A DNA stretch of 64,000 nucleotides from Kiritimatiellia bacterium (GCA_016783565.1 JADHWI010000007.1:1-64000); one strand, 5' to 3'. Counted from the stretch's first letter, positions 17,046 through 27,259 are shown. Numbers and translations are program-made. The notes: generated from the letters alone by a model not told the origin.

Positions 17046-18770
17046 ATGATTAAGAGCGATCACTTCTGGTATACCTTGTACGCCAAGATTTTCTTGCATA
17101 TCGGAAAAGCTGCAGGAACCACGAGAGCCATGGTGGCGACAGCTCTTTTCATCAGCATCAGCGCACCCGATGCATTTGCTATTGTATGGCCCGACGAAGC
17201 CGGATACGGAGGCAATCCTTATGACCTTTGGATCTATGATGGAACAAACCTGGAACTGAGCGCTCAATCAGACATTATCCAAGTGGATGTGGCGAGAGAC
17301 ACAGCCTCTACCAACAATTTTTTCTTCTTTAGATTTCTGGTAAGGGATCAGCAAAATTCCCAATTGACTTCGGTATCACACGTAGCCTTCATTGATACCG
17401 ATGGGGATGGTTATTTCGAATACGTCCTCTACAATCCCACAACAGGCAGCAATCCTTCCGACCTGCACTACTGGGATACGAACAGCGTACCGAACAAGTG
17501 GAGCAACACCCCGTCACCGCCAGCACAGGAATACACAACATATAATCGGGATATCAGCAACGCAGACAATTTTATTGAAATGGCACTGCCCGCAGACGAT
17601 ATCGGCGATCCAATTGTGCTTCTACAGGGCGCGGCTTCTGACCAGGGTGCATTAAACATGAACGGCAACACAAACAACGCGCCCTCATTAACAGATTTCG
17701 CCGACATCACAGAAACCGCTGTGACAGAGCCAACAACAGATGCGAGCAACATCGTCTTTACCACCGTCGGAACCACCAACTTGAGTTTTTCCTGGTCGGC
17801 AGGCAATGGAGCGAATCATCTGATAGTCATGAGTACCAACGTCATTTCCTGGGTACCAATCGACAACACCGATTATACCGCCGCCAGCAATTATACCAAT
17901 GCCCAGGAAGTGACAAATGGCGTCCGCGTGATCTACGATGGCTCGCAAACCAATACGAGCACCATCGGTTTATCCACGGGCACCACATACTACGTCAAAG
18001 TCTTCGAATATAACGGAACGACCGGAACCAAGAACTATTACACATCGGGAACCCCTGCCACCGCCAGCCAGCAGACCATACAACCCACATTAGTGGTGCT
18101 TTCAGGGTTTCGAGCGTTTCGCCGCGATGGAAAGACTATCATCACCTGGCAAACCGCAGCAGAATTGGGATCCGTAGGCTTCCACCTCGAACGTCAGATT
18201 GACGGGACAAATATCTTCACAAGAGTGAATTCAGAACTCATCCCCGCTCTACTTGGAGGCCTGCGAATCAACACCTATGAGCTCGAAGATCCAGAAGCCC
18301 CAACCACAGGAACATGCACGTATCAGCTCATCGAAATCGAAAACACGGGCAAGCAGAACACATACGGCCCATTCACTGTCGAGCTTGGAGGCCCTAACGT
18401 CATTGATCTCATGGAATGGCTCACGTTTTATTTCAAAGATCCCGTTTGGGGCACAGACGTCGTTGAAGCGACTATTGCAGATCCTGACGGAGACGGACTT
18501 AGCAACCTTGAAGAGTTTCTTGCTGCAACGGATCCGACTGATGCACAATCTCTTCTTAAAATGCTCACGTCACGACTGGTTGGACAAAGCGTTATCATCG
18601 AATGGCAAAGCGCTAGTAACGTTCTATATGACGTCGAAATCAGTACGAATGGACTGGATACATTTAAATCCCTCCTGACCAACATCCTCGCCACACCACC
18701 GGCAAACCGCATTCAGACACCCGTTCAAGCGGGCACCCACGCATTCTACCGCATACGTGTAAGCCAATAG
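17046..18770 (+). CDS. Secreted fibronectin-III-like protein with Ca-binding repeat
   Basis: A 574-residue exported protein. The signal anchor lies within residues 25-45 (ending DAFA). Residues 200-330 contain NLSFSWSAGNG and TTYYVKVFEYNGTTGT, typical of fibronectin type III folds. Residues 350-430 (GFRAFRRDGKTIITWQT) form another beta-domain. ADPDGDGLSNLEEF (about residue 478) is a thrombospondin-3-like Ca-binding repeat. The C-terminal module ends AFYRIRVSQ. Function is unknown; likely a surface protein. Its stop lies within AGCCAATAGCCGA, the core of the dispersed repeat. Confidence 0.75.
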   Translation: MIKSDHFWYTLYAKIFLHIGKAAGTTRAMVATALFISISAPDAFAIVWPDEAGYGGNPYDLWIYDGTNLELSAQSDIIQVDVARDTASTNNFFFFRFLVRDQQNSQLTSVSHVAFIDTDGDGYFEYVLYNPTTGSNPSDLHYWDTNSVPNKWSNTPSPPAQEYTTYNRDISNADNFIEMALPADDIGDPIVLLQGAASDQGALNMNGNTNNAPSLTDFADITETAVTEPTTDASNIVFTTVGTTNLSFSWSAGNGANHLIVMSTNVISWVPIDNTDYTAASNYTNAQEVTNGVRVIYDGSQTNTSTIGLSTGTTYYVKVFEYNGTTGTKNYYTSGTPATASQQTIQPTLVVLSGFRAFRRDGKTIITWQTAAELGSVGFHLERQIDGTNIFTRVNSELIPALLGGLRINTYELEDPEAPTTGTCTYQLIEIENTGKQNTYGPFTVELGGPNVIDLMEWLTFYFKDPVWGTDVVEATIADPDGDGLSNLEEFLAATDPTDAQSLLKMLTSRLVGQSVIIEWQSASNVLYDVEISTNGLDTFKSLLTNILATPPANRIQTPVQAGTHAFYRIRVSQ

Positions 18771-19231
18771 CCGAAACAATTTGGTTTGAGCTCATTTATA
18801 CCCGAACAATCTACATATATAGATGTTCTACACCCTCACCAGGCTTACTCAACACTACCATTCCTCCTCCCATTCAGAACCAGAAGCATAATCAAGCCGT
18901 AGCATCACCCCGGTACCAAACCGCTTCTTTTGTGATGAACAAACCAGCGTTTTCGCAATTATGACAATTACTTCACTTTCCTTTCTGCGAAAATCATCCT
19001 AAACCCAATTCTGCATCATAAATATTTGAATTCTTATTATCCCTGCACATCAATACGTCGTTGTCGGGGGTTGAAATCCTTTGTTCGTTGTTACGGCTTG
19101 TGGCTGCAGCAAACCGCATTAATCGCAACCCCTTGCATCTCAACGAGTTCCACGTCATGGCACGACTCCTGCTTTTAAACTTTGCGGGGCAATTCAGAAG
19201 ACAAGACGAGGAACGACAGGAGGACGACAAA
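18771..19231. other. AT-rich intergenic region with a sigma-54 promoter
   Basis: No gene is seen between 18771 and 19231; the open frame starting at 19061 before the C25 peptidase does not look like coding sequence. The segment holds the sigma-54 promoter at 19158-19173 and the ribosome binding site AGGAGG at 19219-19224. Confidence 0.6.
19158..19173 (+). promoter_or_regulatory. Strong sigma-54 (-24/-12) promoter of C25 peptidase gene 1
   Basis: TGGCACGACTCCTGCT has GG (19159-19160) and GC (19171-19172) in the strict -24/-12 spacing and the full TGGCACG element. It is 59 bp upstream of the ATG at 19232. The equivalent element at 15738 controls another exported-protein gene. Confidence 0.8.
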
Positions 19232-21442
19232 ATGAAGAAGCTGACACAAAATACGATCAAATGCCTACTGGCCGCAGCATTGTTTGCCGCCATTCAATCT
19301 GATGCGCTAGCCAAGAAGCCTGTAAGAACCCCTCCTCCAGAAGAACCGGCTCCCGAAGAGCCGACTCCCTCAACTCCTTCTTTAACCGGAAAGATCCGTG
19401 CAGAAGTTACCACGTCCGGCCTATATAAGGTGACAGCCGCACAGATCGCGGCCACTCTGGGTACCAGCGAGAGCGAAGCTGCTGCTGCTATCAGCGATGG
19501 CAACGTCCGCGTATCCAGCATGGGCAGCGACGTTTCCTGGCTCAAAGCCAACAATTCCGTATATTTCTACGGGGAAGAAATTGGTGGCATGTACGGCGGA
19601 AACAACGTCTACTGGCTGGAGCTTGGCGTGAATGGCCCCCAAATGGCCACTGCCAAGGCCCGCGCCCCCCGCAAAACCGCTCCCGGCGGCGTCTTCACCG
19701 ACACGGTCCTTTTTGAAGAAGATCACGTTGCACGCCCGAATATCTGCTTTGACGAAAATGATGAGTTCTGGTTTTGGAAAAGCCTCTCAAATCCTTACGG
19801 CGAAACAGAGGCCACTCTCCCATGCACTTTGGATAGCGTTTCCTCAGCTAACACAACCGCTCAGATTCAGGTTGCCTTGAAGGGTGCAAAAGACACCGCT
19901 GCGGTCATTGATTACCACGTACGGGTCACCATCAACGGCACCTACGTAGGAGAGAAGCAGTGGAGCGCACTGGATGATGCAGTTCTCATAGCAACGTTTT
20001 CCCAGTCCATACTACAGTCGGGTGCCAACGATGTACGAATCGAATCTCTGCTCCCGGCAGGCGCGCCTTATTCCAAGGTTCTGATTGATAGCGCGACAAT
20101 CTCTTACCTTCGCAACTACGAAGCAGTATCCGGACAGCTAAGACTTTCAGGCGATGCCAACAACGTCATTTCTGTCAAAGGATTCGCCTCTAGCGATATT
20201 GAAGTACTGGACCTTTCCGATCCCTGCAACCCCCGACTCAATGGTGGAACCAAGATTGATGCAACGGAAGATGACTACATGGTTAGCTTTCAACCTGCAT
20301 CGGCATCAACGCCCTATCTGAGCGCATCCCTGGCAGCAGCAAAGTCTCCGAAAGCCTTGCTCGCTCATGTGGATTCCGGATTGGCAAATGCAGCAAATAC
20401 TGCCTCCTACATTGTGATCACACCCGAAGTGCTTGCCAATGCGGCAACCGAACTGGCCTCCTACCGCCAGGCACAGGGAATGACCACCAAGATTGTAACA
20501 CTCAAAGCCATTTACGATGAGTTCAACTTCGGGGTGCGCGATCCGCTAGCCATCCAGGCTTTCCTGGCTCACGCAGTTTCGCAATGGAATGAAGCGCCTC
20601 GCTACGTCGTTCTGGCAGGACAGGGTTCCACTGATTTCAATAATGTGACGGGCAATAATGACTGCCTGGTCCCCCCAATGATGGCACCCACCCCAAGCGG
20701 TCTCATTGCCTCAGATACTCGGTATGCCGATGTTGACAATGACGGCACACCCGAATTAGCAATCGGACGATTGCCCGTACTAACCGCCGGTGAACTTTCC
20801 ACCGTAATCGAAAAAATTCGCAGCTATGAACTTGGCGGCACCTGGAGAGACTCTGTACAAATGATCGCTGACAATGACGACAGCGCTGGTTACTACACCA
20901 GCGACTCAGAACTCATTTCAACCCTAATTCCTTCCGATCGCACTGTGGGCAAATCTTACCTCGCCCAACAGGCCTTGTCTGACGTAAAGAATGCTACCAT
21001 GGCAAGCTTTAATGCAGGGTCTGGAATTCTCAATTACATTGGACACGGCTTGATCGACAGGCTCGCAGGCGAAAAGATTCTCGCCACCTCTGATGTTCTG
21101 AACACAACAAACGCAGGTACCTCACCGATTGTTTTGGCCATGTGCTGCGATGCTGGACGCACTGAAGTTCCCGGCTACGACGGACTCGCGGAGCAACTCA
21201 TGCGCAAGACTGACGGTGGCGCAACCGCCTTCTGGGGAGCTGCCGGCCTGGCTTACAGTGCAGAAAGCCGAATTCTTAATGCTGGATTCTATGAGAGCAT
21301 GAGCAATGGTAGCGACCGTCTTGGCGATGCCATCAATGGCGCATTAACAAAATATGCAGGCGAAGGGCACATGGCCTTCATGCGCTACGTATATAATCTT
21401 CAGGGCGACCCAGCCATGGTCATTTCAAACAACACTCTGTAA
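19232..21442 (+). CDS. Gingipain-like C25 cysteine peptidase 1
   Basis: A secreted protein of 736 residues from the ATG at 19232, which has an AGGAGG site 7 bp upstream. Residues 1-28 are a signal peptide (ends DALAKK). A Pro/Glu-rich linker follows. The N-terminal half is beta-rich, and the catalytic domain lies in about residues 405-730. His605 (YIGHG) and Cys639 (MCCDAG) fit the His/Cys dyad of gingipains in spacing (34 residues against about 33 in RgpB). The sequence RYVVLAGQG and the Cys region are shared with the second C25 gene downstream. No type IX secretion tail is visible. Likely a secreted or surface protease. Confidence 0.85.
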   Translation: MKKLTQNTIKCLLAAALFAAIQSDALAKKPVRTPPPEEPAPEEPTPSTPSLTGKIRAEVTTSGLYKVTAAQIAATLGTSESEAAAAISDGNVRVSSMGSDVSWLKANNSVYFYGEEIGGMYGGNNVYWLELGVNGPQMATAKARAPRKTAPGGVFTDTVLFEEDHVARPNICFDENDEFWFWKSLSNPYGETEATLPCTLDSVSSANTTAQIQVALKGAKDTAAVIDYHVRVTINGTYVGEKQWSALDDAVLIATFSQSILQSGANDVRIESLLPAGAPYSKVLIDSATISYLRNYEAVSGQLRLSGDANNVISVKGFASSDIEVLDLSDPCNPRLNGGTKIDATEDDYMVSFQPASASTPYLSASLAAAKSPKALLAHVDSGLANAANTASYIVITPEVLANAATELASYRQAQGMTTKIVTLKAIYDEFNFGVRDPLAIQAFLAHAVSQWNEAPRYVVLAGQGSTDFNNVTGNNDCLVPPMMAPTPSGLIASDTRYADVDNDGTPELAIGRLPVLTAGELSTVIEKIRSYELGGTWRDSVQMIADNDDSAGYYTSDSELISTLIPSDRTVGKSYLAQQALSDVKNATMASFNAGSGILNYIGHGLIDRLAGEKILATSDVLNTTNAGTSPIVLAMCCDAGRTEVPGYDGLAEQLMRKTDGGATAFWGAAGLAYSAESRILNAGFYESMSNGSDRLGDAINGALTKYAGEGHMAFMRYVYNLQGDPAMVISNNTL

Positions 21443-21468
21443 CATAGAAACTAATCAATGTCCTCCTT

Positions 21469-21525
21469 GCGGGTCCTCTTGCCCTACCCCAGGCAGGGGA
21501 CCCGCGTCCCATTTAAGAGTGGGAC
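21469..21525 (+). terminator. Two hairpins after C25 peptidase gene 1
   Basis: GCGGGTCC (21469-21476) pairs with GGACCCGC (21498-21505), with an inner TGCC/GGCA stem. A second hairpin GTCCCA/TGGGAC follows (21506-21525). There is no T tract, so a factor-dependent terminator or a structured 3' end is likely. Confidence 0.45.
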
Positions 21526-21614
21526 AAGAGTGCTCACTGCCACAAAAAAAGAATCATTTTTCGTTACGCGTCTCAGAAGTCTTGGTATTATGATGATTAA
21601 AGACAGACACTGAA

Positions 21615-23354
21615 TTGACGAGAATAACACGAATGATAGAAAGAACGGTACAGGCATACAAAAGCGAAAGTGCTCCAATTACACCGAGCACTAAAGCAGC
21701 ACTTTCTCTGCTTGCGCTGTTAGTAGGGATAATGGCAGCCCCCCTTGCAACTGCCTCGATACCCACGCTTCGCGTATACGATCTGCGCGTAGATGCCGCA
21801 CATACAATGGCACATCTCACCTTTCAATGCACACCGGCGAGCGACATTATCGCCGTTAACGTGCGATTCCAACCACCTTCCAGCGAGTCATGGCAAGACC
21901 TTCTCAGCGGATTTCATCCCGTCAACGAAACACTGCCAGAGACAGGATGCGGCTTCATTTCTTTCGCACTACCTGACAATCGGCTTGAAGGATCGCTGTT
22001 TGAACTCACGCTTTTGGATAGATTCGGCAACCACACTATCTTTACAGATCTGCCCGCTATCTTTGCAGCACCCGCATCCAGTTCTACTCGGGCTAATATC
22101 AACGAGACCAAAGGTACAATCCCACGAATAGCAGGGCAACCCGGTGATCGCATAAAGACACATATCTTCAACTCGGGGTTTTACCGACTGAGTGCCGAAA
22201 CCATTGCTTCCTCACTGTCTGCATATTCAGAGGAGGATGTGCATGCGCTGATCGAAACAACAAATCTTTCAGTCTCATGTCAGGGCAATAACGTGGCATG
22301 GCTACCAGACGCAGATAAAGCAGCCCTGCACTTCTATGCTGAAGCGACAAACAGCCGATTTACAGCTGAGAACATTTACTGGATTGATGTTGCGCCAGGC
22401 ACCATTATGTCCGTCGTTTCGAATGGCGCACCTTCTCCTGCGCCAGAAAATCAAACCTTCTGGACCACTGAACACTGGGAGGAAAATCTTCGGGCCAGCC
22501 CTCTCTATTACCCGAATGTTGAAGATGATCCGTATTACTGGGTCTACCTACGTTCATGGGTGAGCTCTCAAAAAGAAGCGAATCTTGACTTTACAACCTT
22601 CACGCCGCTCACAAACGATTCAGGATATGCCTCTGGCTTGATAGACTTGCACATGCGGGAAGTCACAGTCTTTACGAACAATATATCACTATACATAAAC
22701 GATACCTTTGTTGCCTCCAACATGTGGCACGGCATCGCATCAACCACACTGACCTTTTCAGTGACCAACCTGCTCTCAGGAAGCAATGTTCTCAAAATTG
22801 TTGCCACCTCAAAACCCGCAAATTATGAACGGCTATTCATAGAATCTTTCGATGTCTCCTATCAGCGACGCTACCAGGCCCACGACGAGGCACTGCTCTG
22901 TCACGCAGACACCAATACGATGATCACCGTAGAGGGATTCGCATCAAATGACGTAGTGGTTCTGGACCTCAGCAATCCTTTCACGCCCGTACTGGATGTT
23001 AGCGCAACCACAACAAATACGGGATCGGAATCATACGACATCCATTTTCTATCCACTGAAGTACAAAAACCCTACTGCGTGGCGTCTTTATCAGCAGCGC
23101 CACCACCCCCCGACATACATGGCCGAACAACAGCGCCCTTAACGACTTCAACCAATCGTGCTGATCACCTCACAATAGCCCCTGCCGAATACCTGAGCAC
23201 AGCAACAGAACTCGTCAACTATCGAAATGCCCAGGGTCTAGTGTCCTGTATTGTAAATAAGGTTGCTAAAGTCATAACGCGGCCAGCTTCTGCCTCGCGC
23301 GCTCTATCTTCGCGAGGATTTCCTGGCCATCGGCTTTCCATATGTAGCGTTTAG
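21615..23354 (+). pseudogene. C25 peptidase gene 2, 5' part (interrupted by IS630 element)
   Basis: The 5' part of a second gingipain-like gene. The product has a signal peptide (LSLLALLVGIMAAPLATA) after a start at 21615 or 21633, then the same beta-rich N-terminal domain as the paralogue at 19232. The paralogue reads YRQAQGM where this one reads YRNAQGL, and the IS enters directly after Leu (codon 23238-23240). The reading frame then runs 38 codons into the IS to a stop at 23354. The catalytic His and Cys are beyond the insertion, so this fragment cannot be active. Confidence 0.85.
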
Positions 23355-24444
23355 GATCGAGATTATGTTCCGCAATGTAGGCTTCAATCCGTGTGGCAAG
23401 CTCACGAACGCTGCAAAAGCTGCCATTGCATATCGCCTGCATCGAAAGGTCGCCGAAGAAGCGCTCCACGAGGTTCATCCAACTGCTGGAGGTCGGCGTG
23501 AAGTGAAGCACGATGCGATCAACGCCGTACTGCTTCTGCTGTTGCTTGTTGCGTCTTTCAATCCAATCTCTGACCTCCTGCTTCTTATGGGTAGCATAGT
23601 TGTCCAAGATAATATGCAGGGTCAGGTCGCTTGGGCTCTCGCGGTGTATCTGCTTCAGGAACCGCAGCCACTCCACATGTGTGTGCTTCTCGTCCAGTCG
23701 GCTGAACACCTTGCCCTCAAGATAGTCCAGCGCCGCAAACAGAGTGATGGTTCCATGTCGGATGTAGTCATGCGTGATCGTCTTCCCGTGGCCGGTTGTC
23801 AGTGGCAACGCCCGCTGAGTACGTTCCAGAGCTTGGCACTGACTCTTCTCGTCACAGCACAGCACCAGCGCCCGGTCGGGCGGATTCAGATACAACCCGA
23901 TCACGTCCCAGAACTTTTCCTCAAAACGTGGATCGTTCGACACCTTGAACACCTCCGTTCGGTGCGGCTTCAAATCGTTCGCGTTCCAAATCCGTTGAAC
24001 GCTACTATGCGATATCTGAGCCGCCTTGGCCATGGAGCGCGTCGACCAACGTTCTCGCCCCTTCGGAGGTTGGCTCACCTGCGTGATCACCTTTGCGAGT
24101 CGTTCCGGTGGCAAATGCGGCTTGCGACCGCGGCCCGGCTTATCCATAAGACCGTCCAGCCCATCACGACGAAATCTTGCCGACCATTTCGATACCATCT
24201 TAGAGCTGTAACCCAGCTGCCTGGCAACATCTTCCTGACGCATCCCGGATGCGCGCAGAAGGACTATTTGCGCCCGCTCACTATCCCGCTTGCTGGCTGT
24301 CGACGCGTTCACTCGGCGCTCCAATTCAGCTTTTTCATCTTCTGTCAGCAATACTGGCTCGATTGGTCGTCCTGCTTTCTTCATGGTGAAAAGCAGTATA
24401 ACGCGAAAACTGTATTATGCAACCTTAATTCCGAGACGGGACAC
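23241..24444. mobile_element. IS630-family insertion sequence (1204 bp)
   Basis: The element lies between TA dinucleotides (23239-23240 and 24445-24446), the target duplication expected for IS630/Tc1-like elements. The ends are inverted repeats: left GTGTCCTGT, right (reverse complement) GTGTCCCGT, and both contain AAGGTTGC about 20 bp in. It carries one transposase gene on the minus strand, opposite to the interrupted host gene. Confidence 0.93.
23272..24384 (-). CDS. IS630-family transposase
   Basis: A DDE transposase of 370 residues. The N-terminal half has two helix-turn-helix regions (QEDVARQLGYSSKMVSKWSA and about residues 110-140). The catalytic triad is visible: Asp in LCCDEKSQ, Asp in IILDNYATHK and Glu in SSWMNLVERFFG. 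Full length and undamaged, so it is probably still functional. Confidence 0.95.
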   Translation of the reverse strand: MKKAGRPIEPVLLTEDEKAELERRVNASTASKRDSERAQIVLLRASGMRQEDVARQLGYSSKMVSKWSARFRRDGLDGLMDKPGRGRKPHLPPERLAKVITQVSQPPKGRERWSTRSMAKAAQISHSSVQRIWNANDLKPHRTEVFKVSNDPRFEEKFWDVIGLYLNPPDRALVLCCDEKSQCQALERTQRALPLTTGHGKTITHDYIRHGTITLFAALDYLEGKVFSRLDEKHTHVEWLRFLKQIHRESPSDLTLHIILDNYATHKKQEVRDWIERRNKQQQKQYGVDRIVLHFTPTSSSWMNLVERFFGDLSMQAICNGSFCSVRELATRIEAYIAEHNLDPKRYIWKADGQEILAKIERARQKLAAL

Positions 24445-24446
24445 TA

Positions 24447-25847
24447 GCGGCCATGCTCATTAACGTAGAGGACGTATTTGACCTATTTTCCCATGGCATC
24501 AGAACGCCCTGGGCCATCAGAAGCTTTCTGCAATTCGCCGTTGAGAATTGGGACAAACCACCGCGGTATGCCGTGCTAGCCGGCAGCGGATCGTATGACT
24601 ATCGAAATGATCAGGGCTTAGGGGACTGCCAAATTCCATCGCTCCCAATCTACGTTAGCGGCGGCCAGTATATAACTGACGCGCCACTGGCATCGTGGGA
24701 CGGAGACAAAGCACCGGAAATTGCTTTGGGACGACTGCATTGCCAAACAACGCAGGAGCTCGCAGGCGCCATCGCTAAAATCAAGAATTTCGAAACCGAC
24801 GGACACTGGAAGCATCTTGCGCACATGATTGCTGACGAATTCGATCCTAGTGCAGGCGACTTTGCAAAAAGCTCTGACCTTATTGCAACGAATATCCCTA
24901 TTCCACGATACCAAATCGACCGGAACTTCTACGACACACAAACAGTTTCCGAGGTGCAATCTCGCATTATTGATACATTAAATACAGGTGCCTATTTTAT
25001 TTCCTATTATGGGCACGGCAACCCCAGCTTCCTGAACGACAGCATCCTACACGTGCGCGATCTACCATCCCTAACAAATGCCACCGCCCCGTCTATCATG
25101 TGCGCACTAACATGTGCCTTTACATACTTTGGGACCCCCGGAATTGAATTCCTTGGCGAAGGACTTATTGGCCGAAACTCCAGCGGAGTGGCTGCATTAT
25201 GGGGGGCCGTTGCCATCACCTTTAACTCGGCCAGTGAACAACTTGGTCTGTATCTCACTGAGGCAATATTTCAGAACAAAACCATCCGCCTCGGTGATGC
25301 GATCCTGAGCGCACTCAATCGCTATGAAGATGCCCCAACATTTCCGTTCGTCCTTGATGTCATGAATCTGCCGGGGGATCCTGCCACCGCATTACCCCCT
25401 CCCGGCTACTCATTCGGAAGCTGGCAACAATACGTTTTCTCTGAAAGCGAGCTTGGCGACCCCGAAACCAGCGGACCTTTAGCGGATCCAGATGGCGATG
25501 GCCAACGCAACCTATTGGAATTTGCAGTAGGTTCAAGCCCCACAAATTCGACAGACACAGCGTCATTTACGGCTTGGATTTCGCAACACGAACCTACCCC
25601 AGGCACGACAAACGATTATGCTACGGCTCAATACCGACAGCGACAATGGCGAGAAGGCTACGAAAGCAGCATGGAGGCGTGCACGAACTTACTGAACCAG
25701 ACTTGGTTCAGCGATATTGGCACGATAGAACATGTGGAAACGACGCCCATTGATGATGTATTCGAAGAGGTGACGGTTCGCCTACACCCAGAGCTTTTGA
25801 TTGATAGAGAATTTTTCATTCGATTGCGTGTACGCAAAACGAATTAA
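24447..25847 (+). pseudogene. C25 peptidase gene 2, 3' part with catalytic residues
   Basis: The 3' part of the interrupted C25 peptidase. It remains in the same frame as the 5' part once the 1206 bp (IS plus one TA) are removed, giving an ancestral protein of about 1008 residues. The first in-frame ATG is at 24453. The dyad residues lie in SYYGHGN and CALTCAFTYFG, and RYAVLAGSG matches the paralogue. Near the end LADPDGDGQRNLLEF is a Ca-binding-like repeat and the C-terminus (FFIRLRVRKTN) resembles the shared end module. It lies 37 bp upstream of the PqqD-like gene. Confidence 0.85.
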
Positions 25848-25884
25848 CTGGCGATAATACGCCGCTGCGGGGGAGACTCGGGCT

Positions 25885-26202
25885 ATGGTTGGACAAAGCT
25901 GTCGATTACTAAAGAAATCTAGCAACATCATCACCAGAAACATCGCAGGGGAAACCTTATTGGTTCCAATCTCCGGAAACCTTGCTGACATGAAAAGTCT
26001 TTTTTCCCTCAACGAAGTTGGAGAATTCATCTGGTCACAACTTGATCAATTCATTACGGAAGATGAGATCGCACAACGCGTAGTCAACGCGTTCAATGCT
26101 TCCGAAGAAGAAGCAAAAAAAGATACGGCTGATTTCTGTGCGCGACTGATCGATATGAACCTGATCGAAAGCGAAAGCAATAATGGACCAATCACCCCTT
26201 GA
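25885..26202 (+). CDS. PqqD-like RiPP precursor-recognition protein
   Basis: A 105-residue protein of the PqqD family, the precursor-peptide-binding (RRE) partner of radical SAM enzymes. The motif SLNEVGEFIWSQLDQFITEDEIAQRV (in short pieces: EVGEFIW, ITEDEI) is typical: a predicted winged-helix with 'N(x)TG/LW' residues replaced by NEVGEFIW. GGGGGAG lies just upstream. Its 3' end overlaps the radical SAM gene by 20 bp, showing close coupling. It probably delivers the precursor at 27274 to the radical SAM enzyme (inference from position). Confidence 0.85.
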   Translation: MVGQSCRLLKKSSNIITRNIAGETLLVPISGNLADMKSLFSLNEVGEFIWSQLDQFITEDEIAQRVVNAFNASEEEAKKDTADFCARLIDMNLIESESNNGPITP

Positions 26203-27259
26203 GTGTGCAAACAGCGTTATCGACAGCGTAAGTTTCTTTCGAAAATTCCGTAAACAGAAAGTCGCTTTACGGGGAGCCATATCCCTGACCGAACGCTGCA
26301 ACCTTCGCTGCGTACACTGCTACGTCGGATTCCCTCACAAGGCATCTGATGAACTATCCACGTCCGAATGGAAACGGATTATTGATGAGCTTGCAGACGA
26401 AGGCTGCCTGTTCCTGCTCATTACGGGAGGAGAACCACTTCTGAGGCCTGATTTCTGCGAGATCTATTCGTATGCCCGAAAGCAAGGCATGCTCACAGCA
26501 GTATTTACCAACGGAACATGCGTGACAGACGAACACTGCCAATTGTTTTCAGACCTGCCTCCTCGCTATGTTGAAACAACCCTCTATGGCGCCTCAACAG
26601 AGACATACGAAAAGATAACCGGGGTAAAGGGAGCGTACCAACGCTGTATCACGGGCATTGAGACCCTTTTAGAAGCCGGCGTAGACGTCCGATTAAAGAC
26701 CATGATTCTCGACATCAATTATGAAGAATATGAACACATGCAAGCCATTGCCGACTCATACGGCATCCCGTTCCGTAGCGACGGACTCATTTTCTCTAAG
26801 CTGGATGGGTGCAAAGAGCCACTCAAACATCGAGCAAAAACAGAACGCATTGTTGCCTGCGAAATGTCCGACCCACACAAACGACAACGTTACAAAGAGT
26901 TTTACGACCGTGCTAAGAACTTCAAGCCGACGGACAAATTGTATACCTGTGGGACAGGCCAAAGATCCTTCTATATTACATCCAAAGGCATCTTACAGGG
27001 TTGTGTTCTAGCTGAAGACATTCAAGTTGACCTCCGAAAGGAATCTTTCCATGACGGATGGAAGCACGAGCTACCAAAGCTCAAAGAGATACGTATACAA
27101 ACTCCAACAAAATGCACCAGTTGTTACCTGCGACCACTCTGCGGAGTATGTCCACCCTTGGCACTGCTCGAAAAAGGAACCGCTTCAAGTCCGTGCGATT
27201 ATCTTTGCAGTCTTGGAAAATCACGATATGATTCTATTATGAATTGCAATAGTGACTAG
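26183..27259 (+). CDS. Radical SAM/SPASM peptide-modifying enzyme
   Basis: A 358-residue enzyme. The radical SAM cluster motif is CNLRCVHC (Cys39, Cys43, Cys46) with GGEPL at 82-86. A C-terminal SPASM domain has Cys256, Cys274, Cys311, Cys314, Cys320, Cys323, Cys338 and Cys342, enough to hold two auxiliary Fe-S clusters, in a CX2CX5CX2C arrangement. Enzymes of this kind (PqqE, sactipeptide and ranthipeptide maturases) install carbon-carbon or thioether links in ribosomal peptides. It overlaps the PqqD-like gene and is followed 14 bp later by the precursor peptide, so Cys31, Cys46 and Cys51 of that peptide are the likely targets. The exact chemistry is not predictable from sequence. Confidence 0.88.
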   Translation: MDQSPLECANSVIDSVSFFRKFRKQKVALRGAISLTERCNLRCVHCYVGFPHKASDELSTSEWKRIIDELADEGCLFLLITGGEPLLRPDFCEIYSYARKQGMLTAVFTNGTCVTDEHCQLFSDLPPRYVETTLYGASTETYEKITGVKGAYQRCITGIETLLEAGVDVRLKTMILDINYEEYEHMQAIADSYGIPFRSDGLIFSKLDGCKEPLKHRAKTERIVACEMSDPHKRQRYKEFYDRAKNFKPTDKLYTCGTGQRSFYITSKGILQGCVLAEDIQVDLRKESFHDGWKHELPKLKEIRIQTPTKCTSCYLRPLCGVCPPLALLEKGTASSPCDYLCSLGKSRYDSIMNCNSD

